Assembly (NCBI GenBank): GCA_963732775.1
Contig: CAVTAR010000001.1
Coordinates: 372,001-436,000 of the forward strand
Length of the DNA stretch: 64,000 bases
Reading direction: 5' to 3'
From: CAVRQM01 sp963732775
Lineage (GTDB): Bacteria > Pseudomonadota > Alphaproteobacteria > Acetobacterales > Acetobacteraceae
Shown here: positions 58,514 to 64,000 of the stretch, one piece after another
Numbering within the stretch: position 1 is the first letter of the stretch
How the letters are laid out: every line of letters begins with the position of its first letter
Notes under the pieces: generated by a model
The model's input: the letters and a program-made list of their open reading frames with translations, nothing else
Told to the model about the DNA's origin: nothing
Database searches by the model: none
Program-made: the position numbers and the translations under genes

Positions 58514-60190
58514 CTACTTCACCCAGGCCTGGTCGAACAGCATGTGCACCTGGTCGGACCACGCGTAGTTCTTCACGCGCGGCGAGACGAGGTCGGTGAA
58601 CTTCGGCTGGAACAGCGACACCGCCGGCACCGCGTCGGTGATCTTCTTGTCGACGCCGGCCCACAGCGAGGCGGCGGCATCGACGTTCGTCACCGCCGTC
58701 TTCAGCGCGGTCTTCATGTCGGCGTCCACGCCCTTGTCGCACCAGCCGGCGATGTTGATGGAGCTGTCCGCGCCGGCGTGGAAACTGTCGCAGCCGAACA
58801 GCACGAACACGAAGTCGGACGCCGCCGGATAGTCCTGGTACCAGTCGGTCAGGCTGATCTGCACCTTGTTGTTGGTGTTCTGGATGTAGGTGAACTGGAT
58901 GTTGGACGAGATCGCCTTCGGCTGCGCGTCGTAGCCGATGCTGCGCAGCACGCTGGCCAGGTACTCGCCGATGCTCTTTTCCTTCACCTTGTCGCTGCTG
59001 ATCAGCGTCACCTTGGCGCCCTTGGTGCCGCTCTCCTCGACCAGCTTCTTGGCCATGGCGAGATCGGGGCCGTTGTACTTGCCGGCGGCGCTCGCGTTCT
59101 TGGTGAACGGGCAGTACGGCTGGTAGCCCGGCATCCCCGCCGGCAGATGCTGGCACAGCGGCGCGCCCAGGTTCGGGCCGCCCCACAGCTTGACCAGCGC
59201 GTTGCGGTCCACCGCGTACGCCACCGCCTCGCGCGCCTTGAGGTTGTCGAACGGTGGGATGTTCACGTTCATCGGCGCGTAGTAGTACGCCAGCAGCGGA
59301 TGCACGTGCAGCAGGTCCTTGTGCTTGGTGCCGAGCTCGGCCAGCCGGTCGAGCGGGAGCTCGTCGAACACCCAGTCGAACTGCCCGTTCAGCACCGCCG
59401 TCACCTCCGCCTCGTCCTGCAGGCCGAAGGCGTAGTCGATCTCGTCCGGATAGCCGTCCGGCATCGCGTCGGCGCTGAACTCCTTGAAGTGGGGGTTGCG
59501 CGTCAGCTTCATGCCCTTGTTCGGGTCGAACTCGGTGATGGCATAGGCGCCGGTGCTGGGTGCGGGGCTGGTGCCCAGATCCTTGGCCGCGGTGTCGGCC
59601 GGCAGGATGGTGCCGAACGGGGTGGCGAGCTTGAACAGGAACTCGCTGTCGGCGTCGGTCAGGTGGATCGTCACCGTATGCCCCGCATCGTCCACCACCA
59701 CGCCGCCGTCCAGCGTGCAGGAGGCGGCGTCCTTCAGGCACTTGTCGGCGCCGACGATGCCGTTGAACCAGCTCCCGGCGTTCGGGTTGCTCACCTTGAA
59801 CAGCCGCTGGAACGAGGCCAGCACGTCCTTGCCGGTCAGCGCCTGGCCGTTCGAGAACGTCACGCCCTGGCGCAGCGTGAAGGTGTAGGTCTTGCCGTCG
59901 TCGGTCGGCTTCGGCAGCTCCGTCGCGAGGTCGGCGACCACGGTGTTGCTCTCCGGCCCGACCACTTTCTTGAACGTGACGAGCCCGTCGTAAATGCAGC
60001 ACTGGTAGAGCTGCCAGTATTTCAGCTCGTAGTTGATCTGCGGGTCGATGGTGCCGGCGGCCGCCGATGCCGTCAGCTTCAGCGTGCCGCCGCGATGCGC
60101 CTTCATCAGCGCCGCGCGGTCCTCGGCGTGCGCGGCCAGCGGCAGCAGCGCGGCGAGGCACGCGGTGGCGAACAGGTGTCGCTTCGACAT
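58514..60190 (-). CDS. ABC transporter substrate-binding protein, family 5 (peptide/nickel type)
   Basis: 558-residue periplasmic binding protein for the Dpp/Opp-type importer, with a signal peptide MSKRHLFATACLAALLPLAAHAE. Family 5 elements include GTLKLTASAAAGTIDPQINYELKYWQLYQCCIYDGL, LPKPTDDGKTYTFTLRQGVTFSNGQALTGKDVLASFQRL and the later VAYAVDRNALVKLWGG. The bound ligand is probably a peptide or other amide, unknown. A strong GGAGGAG ribosome site (60203-60197) sits six bases before the ATG at 60190. The REP-like repeat separates it from the permease genes, which may lower their expression relative to this gene. Confidence 0.94.
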   Translation of the reverse strand: MSKRHLFATACLAALLPLAAHAEDRAALMKAHRGGTLKLTASAAAGTIDPQINYELKYWQLYQCCIYDGLVTFKKVVGPESNTVVADLATELPKPTDDGKTYTFTLRQGVTFSNGQALTGKDVLASFQRLFKVSNPNAGSWFNGIVGADKCLKDAASCTLDGGVVVDDAGHTVTIHLTDADSEFLFKLATPFGTILPADTAAKDLGTSPAPSTGAYAITEFDPNKGMKLTRNPHFKEFSADAMPDGYPDEIDYAFGLQDEAEVTAVLNGQFDWVFDELPLDRLAELGTKHKDLLHVHPLLAYYYAPMNVNIPPFDNLKAREAVAYAVDRNALVKLWGGPNLGAPLCQHLPAGMPGYQPYCPFTKNASAAGKYNGPDLAMAKKLVEESGTKGAKVTLISSDKVKEKSIGEYLASVLRSIGYDAQPKAISSNIQFTYIQNTNNKVQISLTDWYQDYPAASDFVFVLFGCDSFHAGADSSINIAGWCDKGVDADMKTALKTAVTNVDAAASLWAGVDKKITDAVPAVSLFQPKFTDLVSPRVKNYAWSDQVHMLFDQAWVK

Positions 60191-60218
60191 GGCAATCTCC
60201 TCCGGTATTCGCAATGTT

Positions 60219-61163
60219 TCAGTCGGCGTCGAGGAAGTCGCGCACCACGCCCATGAAGCGCTCGCGCTCCTCGATGTGCGGCATGTGGCTCGATTCCTCG
60301 AACACCGTCCAGCGCGCGCCGGCGATGCGCTCGGCATAGGGCCAGACGCAGGCCTCGGTCGCCTCGTCGTGCCGGCCGGACAGCAGCAGCGTCGGCACCG
60401 CGATGCGCTCGAGCCGCGCCTCGATGCTCCAGCCGGCCAGCGTGCCGACCACGTGGAACTCCGACGGGCCGTTCATGGTGTGGTACACGGTCGGGTCCTC
60501 GGCCATGGCGGCGAAGGTGCGCTCCAGCTCCGGCGGCCAGGGGATGCGGCACACATGGCGGTCGTAGAACACCCGGCAGGCGGCGATGTACTCGGCGCTG
60601 TCGGTGCTGCCGGCCTGCTCGTGGCGCAGCAACGTCGCCTGCACCTCGGGCGGCAGGTCGGCGCGCAGCCGGTTCGCCTCGGCGAGCCAGGTCGCCATGG
60701 AGGCCGGGCTGTCGGCGATCACCAGGCGGCGCAGCCCGGCCGGCCGGCGCACCGCGTGCTCGGCCGCCAGCATGCCGCCCCAGGACTGGCCGACCACGTC
60801 GTGGCGGCCGGCGATGCCGAGATGGCCGAGCAGCGCGTCGAGCTGGTCGAGGAACCGCGCCACGGTCCACGACGCCGCGTCCGCGTCGGGCAGGCGGGTG
60901 GAGCCGCCGTTGCCGAGCTGGTCGTAGAACACCACGGCGCGGCGGTCCGAGGCGAGGTCGCGCAGGCTGTCGAGGTAGTCGTGCGTGCAGCCAGGCCCGC
61001 CATGCAGCACCACCAGCGGCGGCGCCGCGCCGTCGAGCGGCCCGACCACGCGGTACCAGGTGTGGAACGCGCCGAACGGGGCCAGGCCCTCGGCATGCTG
61101 GGGTTCGACCTGCTGCGCTTCCACCTGCGGCAGCTCGCCCTGTCGCGCCTGCGTTGCCAGCAT
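60219..61163 (-). CDS. Proline iminopeptidase-like alpha/beta hydrolase
   Basis: 314-residue alpha/beta-hydrolase. The oxyanion motif HGGPGCTHDYL (about residues 54-64) and nucleophile elbow VGQSWGGML are those of proline iminopeptidases. The catalytic Asp is in LLSGRHDEAT and His in EESSHMPHIEE. The first 25 or so residues are not conserved-looking, and the true start may be a later codon. It follows a peptide-type importer on the same strand, 28 bases away, so it may release N-terminal proline or hydrolyse an imported amide. Confidence 0.88.
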   Translation of the reverse strand: MLATQARQGELPQVEAQQVEPQHAEGLAPFGAFHTWYRVVGPLDGAAPPLVVLHGGPGCTHDYLDSLRDLASDRRAVVFYDQLGNGGSTRLPDADAASWTVARFLDQLDALLGHLGIAGRHDVVGQSWGGMLAAEHAVRRPAGLRRLVIADSPASMATWLAEANRLRADLPPEVQATLLRHEQAGSTDSAEYIAACRVFYDRHVCRIPWPPELERTFAAMAEDPTVYHTMNGPSEFHVVGTLAGWSIEARLERIAVPTLLLSGRHDEATEACVWPYAERIAGARWTVFEESSHMPHIEERERFMGVVRDFLDAD

Positions 61164-61260
61164 CTGTGTCCGTTCGCGGTTGCAGGACCGTCATACAGCG
61201 ACCTGACAGGCAGGCAAGGCCCGTGCCATGCTCGGTCCGCCACCGCAGCGAGCCCCGCCC

Positions 61261-62205
61261 GTGTCCCAAGCCCCCCGCCACACCCTGCACGCCCACCAGC
61301 ACCACCTCGGCTGGAACCGCGACGTCCCGCCGGCGCTGCGCGTGGCACCCGGCGCGGCGGTGGAGTTCGAGACGGTGGATTCCTCCGGCGGCCAGCTCGC
61401 CCCGGACTCCACGCTGGCGAACCTCGCCGCGCTCGATTTCGGCCGCGTCAACCCGGTGACGGGGCCGGTGTTCGTCGACGGCGCCGAGCCGGGCGACATC
61501 CTCAAGGTCACGATCGAGGCGTTCGCGCCCTCCGGCTGGGGCTGGACCGCGAACATCCCGGGCTTCGGCCTGCTCGCCGACCAGTTCCCCGACCCGGCGC
61601 TGCACCTGTGGACCTACGACGCGGCGACCATGGCGCCGGCCGCCTATGGCACCTGGGCGCGCATCCCGCTGAAGCCGTTCTGCGGCACCATCGGTGTCGC
61701 CCCGGCCGCCGCCGGCCCGCACAGCATCGTCCCGCCGCGCCGCGTCGGCGGCAACATGGACTGCCGCGACCTGTCGGTGGGCGCCGAACTGTATCTTCCG
61801 GTGGAGGTGGCCGGCGCGCTGTTCTCGGTCGGCGACACGCACGCCGCCCAGGGCGACGGCGAGGTGTGCGGCACGGCGATCGAGAGCCCGATGCGGGTCG
61901 CGCTGCGTTTCGACCTCGTCAAGCAGACGCCGCTCGCCTTCCCGCGCTTCGTGCTGCCGGGGCCGGTCACGCGCCACCTCGACGCGCAGGGCTTCGAGGT
62001 CACGACCGGCATCGGCCCGGACCTGCACCAGGCGGCGCGCGATGCCGTCTCGGGCATGATCGACCTGCTGGCGGCGCGGCACGGGATGCGACCGGTCGAC
62101 GCCTACATGCTGTGCAGCGTCTGCGCCGACCTGCGCATCAGCGAGATCGTCGACATGCCGAACGTGCTGGTGTCGCTGTACCTGCCGCGCGTGGTGTTCG
62201 GGTAA
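61261..62205 (+). CDS. Acetamidase/formamidase-family protein
   Basis: About 314 residues from the GTG at 61261. An ATG at 61228 would add a proline-rich leader. The FmdA/AmdA fold is supported by VEFETVDSSGGQ, GPVFVDGAEPGDILKVTIEA, the GGNMDCRDLSVG metal-site region, FSVGDTHAAQGDGEVCGTAIE and CSVCADLRISEIVDMPN. Members hydrolyse short amides such as formamide or acetamide. Its minus-strand neighbour is the aminopeptidase-like gene, so the two are divergent across a short gap. The frame is intact. Confidence 0.92.
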   Translation: MSQAPRHTLHAHQHHLGWNRDVPPALRVAPGAAVEFETVDSSGGQLAPDSTLANLAALDFGRVNPVTGPVFVDGAEPGDILKVTIEAFAPSGWGWTANIPGFGLLADQFPDPALHLWTYDAATMAPAAYGTWARIPLKPFCGTIGVAPAAAGPHSIVPPRRVGGNMDCRDLSVGAELYLPVEVAGALFSVGDTHAAQGDGEVCGTAIESPMRVALRFDLVKQTPLAFPRFVLPGPVTRHLDAQGFEVTTGIGPDLHQAARDAVSGMIDLLAARHGMRPVDAYMLCSVCADLRISEIVDMPNVLVSLYLPRVVFG

Positions 62206-62206
62206 T

Positions 62207-62305
62207 CGTCATTGCGAGGAGCCCTTCGCAACGAAGCAATCCAGCCCCGCCGCGCTGCGCGAACCTCCTGGATTGCCACGTCGCCGAGGGCTCCTCGCGA
62301 TGACG
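62207..62305. repeat. Palindromic intergenic repeat (CGTCATTGCGAGGAGCCC type)
   Basis: An 18-base inverted repeat with one mismatch (62207-62224 against 62288-62305) encloses an inner, looser inverted pair (AGCAATCCAG at 62236-62245 against CTGGATTGCC). It begins two bases after the acetamidase stop. This kind of element is scattered in many proteobacterial genomes. It is a different family from the repeats at 4867 and 58391. It may act as a terminator or stabilise the 3' end. Confidence 0.75.
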
Positions 62306-62322
62306 GCCGGATCTTGTCTACG

Positions 62323-62881
62323 CTACGACCCCGGCTCGATCAGGTACACGCCCCAGATCATCCGCGCGAACTCGTCGTCGCTCGGCGTCGGTCCGTGTGC
62401 CGGCGCATAGACCACGAAGGCCGGCCCGAGGTCGCCGATGCCGAGCATCCGCCCGTCGCGGCACAGCGCCAGGATCGGTTGCAGCGCGGCGAGTTCGGCG
62501 GCGGAGAACTCCATGCGGTAGCCGTCGATGCCGTGTGCCACGATGCCACCGTGCGCGCCCCCTGCCGCTTCCAGCACGGCGAGCAGCGCGGGGCCCGCGA
62601 AGACGTGCGGCTGGTGGTCGGTACGGCAGGGTGAAGGCGACGGTCCGCTGCGGCAGTGCCGCCATCGCCTCGACGCTGAAGGCGTGCGCGCGCTCCCACT
62701 TCATGTCCTGGTGCGCCGCGAACTGGTCGAGCGGCGAGCTGGCCCCCCGGTTGTCCGCGACCCCCGCACCGGTCACGGTCAGCACCGTGCCGGTGCCCTG
62801 CGGATGGCAGTCCTGGGCCAATGCCGGCAGCGGCGCGAGGGTGGCGAGCAGCAGCGCGCTCGTTCGGATGGAGACGTGCAT
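62323..62881 (-). CDS. Small secreted molybdopterin-oxidoreductase-like protein, with a frameshift
   Basis: The N-terminus is a signal peptide, MHVSIRTSALLLATLAPLPALAQ. The product matches the small periplasmic proteins related to the molybdopterin-binding domain of sulfite oxidase. They have AFSVEAMAALPQRTVAF, then after a frame jump near 62620 (after LPY) DHQPHVFAGPALLAVLEAAG and ending IWGVYLIEPGS. The second frame ends at 62323. About 185 residues. These small relatives may not bind the cofactor, since the usual Cys is not obvious. The break is similar in kind to others in the window. Confidence 0.75.
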
Positions 62882-63032
62882 GGCATCGAGTCCTCGTTGC
62901 GGCGCCGCACGCTATCACCCGTATGCGCGCAACGACAACAAAGGCCTCCGACGCGGCATCTCCCCCGCGCCGCCCGCCCGTCGTATAGGAGGCCCTCGGC
63001 GGGCCTGCCCGCCCAAACGCGAGGAAGCGCCC

Positions 63033-63950
63033 ATGTCGCCCGACACCCACACCATCCTCGATCCGCGCTTCCGCCGGCTGGTGTTCGGCCATACAAGGCT
63101 GGAGAAGCTGTACACCGGCTGCCGCTGGGCCGAGGGGCCGGCCTATTTCGCGGCCGGGCGCTACCTCGTGTGGTCGGACATCCCGAACGACCGCTTGCTG
63201 CGCTACGACGAGACCGACGGCCACGTCTCGGTGTTCCGCCACCCGGCGCACAACGAGAACGGCCACACCGTCGATCGGCAAGGCCGCCTCGTCTCCTGCG
63301 AGCATCGCGGCCGCTGCGTCAGCCGCACCGAGCACGACGGCAGCCGCACCGTGCTGGTCTCGCACCACGACGGCCGCAAGCTGAACTCGCCGAACGACGT
63401 TGTGGTGAAGTCGGACGATACCATCTGGTTCACCGACCCCACCTACGGCATCGACACGCATTACGAGGGCGACCGCGCCGAGAGCGAGATCGGCGCGAGC
63501 CACGTCTATCGCTTCGATCCGCGCGACGGCTCGCTGGCGATCGTGGTCGGCGACCTGCTCAAGCCGAACGGGCTGGCATTCTCGCCCGACGAGAGCCTGC
63601 TGTACGTGGTCGACACCGGCAACACGCACGACGCCTCGGTGACGCCGAAGATCTGCGCCTACCCCGTCACCGGCGGCGGCGCCCGCGTCGGCGCGGGCAG
63701 GCTGTTCAGCGAGAGCGACGCGGGACTGTACGACGGGCTGCGCGTCGACGAGGCGGGCCACGTCTGGAGCTCGGCCGGCGACGGCGTGCACTGCCTGCAC
63801 CCGGACGGCACGCTGATCGGCAAGATTCCGGTGCCCGAGATCGTGGCCAACGTCTGTTTCGGCGGCATCAAGCGCAACCGGCTGTTCATCTGCGGCCAGA
63901 CCTCGCTGTACTCGCTTTACGTCAACGCGCACGGCATCAGGGTCTGCTGA
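63033..63950 (+). CDS. SMP-30/gluconolactonase-family protein
   Basis: 305-residue six-bladed beta-propeller with a metal centre. The elements are GCRWAEGPAYF (metal Glu), NENGHTVDRQGRLVSCEHRGR, KLNSPNDVVVKSDDTIWFTDPTYG (metal Asn), LLKPNGLAFSPDESLLYVVDTGN and DGLRVDEAGHVWSSAGDGV (metal Asp), matching gluconolactonase-type enzymes. They hydrolyse sugar lactones in aldonic acid pathways. No carbohydrate dehydrogenase lies next to it here. After the gene the last 50 bases of the window show nothing recognisable. Confidence 0.93.
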   Translation: MSPDTHTILDPRFRRLVFGHTRLEKLYTGCRWAEGPAYFAAGRYLVWSDIPNDRLLRYDETDGHVSVFRHPAHNENGHTVDRQGRLVSCEHRGRCVSRTEHDGSRTVLVSHHDGRKLNSPNDVVVKSDDTIWFTDPTYGIDTHYEGDRAESEIGASHVYRFDPRDGSLAIVVGDLLKPNGLAFSPDESLLYVVDTGNTHDASVTPKICAYPVTGGGARVGAGRLFSESDAGLYDGLRVDEAGHVWSSAGDGVHCLHPDGTLIGKIPVPEIVANVCFGGIKRNRLFICGQTSLYSLYVNAHGIRVC

Positions 63951-64000
63951 CGCTCGCCGCCAGGGCCACCCGGGCCGCGGCCATCGCGCCGTCGAGCCGT

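Overview
The window is very GC-rich, densely packed DNA from an alphaproteobacterium, most likely Acetobacteraceae or a relative in the Rhodospirillales. The reasons are the rhizobial-type glycerol ABC operon glpSTPQUV, the alphaproteobacterial order ruvAB-ybgC-tolQRAB-pal-cpoB-tilS-ftsH-folP-glmM, the bacterial Ku/LigD pair and the frequent GTG starts. No rRNA, tRNA, phage, transposase or CRISPR array was seen. No stretch longer than about 300 bases lacks a gene.

Layout. 1-4030: end of ilvC, then the end-joining pair ku and ligD. 4121-9427: a hypothetical gene, a two-gene polysaccharide-type ABC exporter, a cupin, a lytic transglycosylase with a SPOR domain and a 2OG-Fe oxygenase. 9436-17967: glycerol regulon glpR-glpD-glpSTPQUV. 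17990-19857: three poorly known genes. 19914-27639: a carbohydrate module with a TIM-barrel isomerase and a Gfo/Idh/MocA dehydrogenase on the minus strand, and a LacI regulator, a phytanoyl-CoA-type dioxygenase, a CUT2 sugar importer and a GntR regulator on the plus strand. 27795-35999: an eight-gene, tightly coupled operon encoding an HD-like protein, a methyltransferase, a Gfo/Idh/MocA dehydrogenase, a zinc-ribbon metallo-beta-lactamase-fold protein, a TIM-barrel isomerase, a GT4 glycosyltransferase, a PIG-L deacetylase and a YcaO protein. 36046-50821: a housekeeping block on the minus strand from the response regulator and thiD back to ruvA. 50903-52822: DUF2244, nth and pncA. 52839-60190: an MFS exporter and a Dpp/Opp-type ABC importer. 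60219-63950: an aminopeptidase-like hydrolase, an acetamidase/formamidase, a small molybdopterin-fold protein and an SMP-30 lactonase.

The most interesting object is the YcaO operon. Its enzyme set (glycosyltransferase, deacetylase, ATP-dependent YcaO, methyltransferase, sugar or inositol dehydrogenase and isomerase) looks like a pathway for an amino-sugar-containing small molecule. Its logic partly resembles mycothiol or bacillithiol synthesis. I know of no described pathway with this set. The adjacent importer, dioxygenase and second isomerase/dehydrogenase pair may belong to the same physiology.

Many otherwise well-conserved genes are broken by one-base shifts: ligD, glpD, glpS, glpV, a secreted protein gene, a sugar-binding protein gene, ftsH (several times), cpoB, tolA and a molybdopterin-fold gene. 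Because ftsH and the tol genes are affected, I read these as indel errors in the sequence rather than true pseudogenes. They are annotated as genes spanning the shift.
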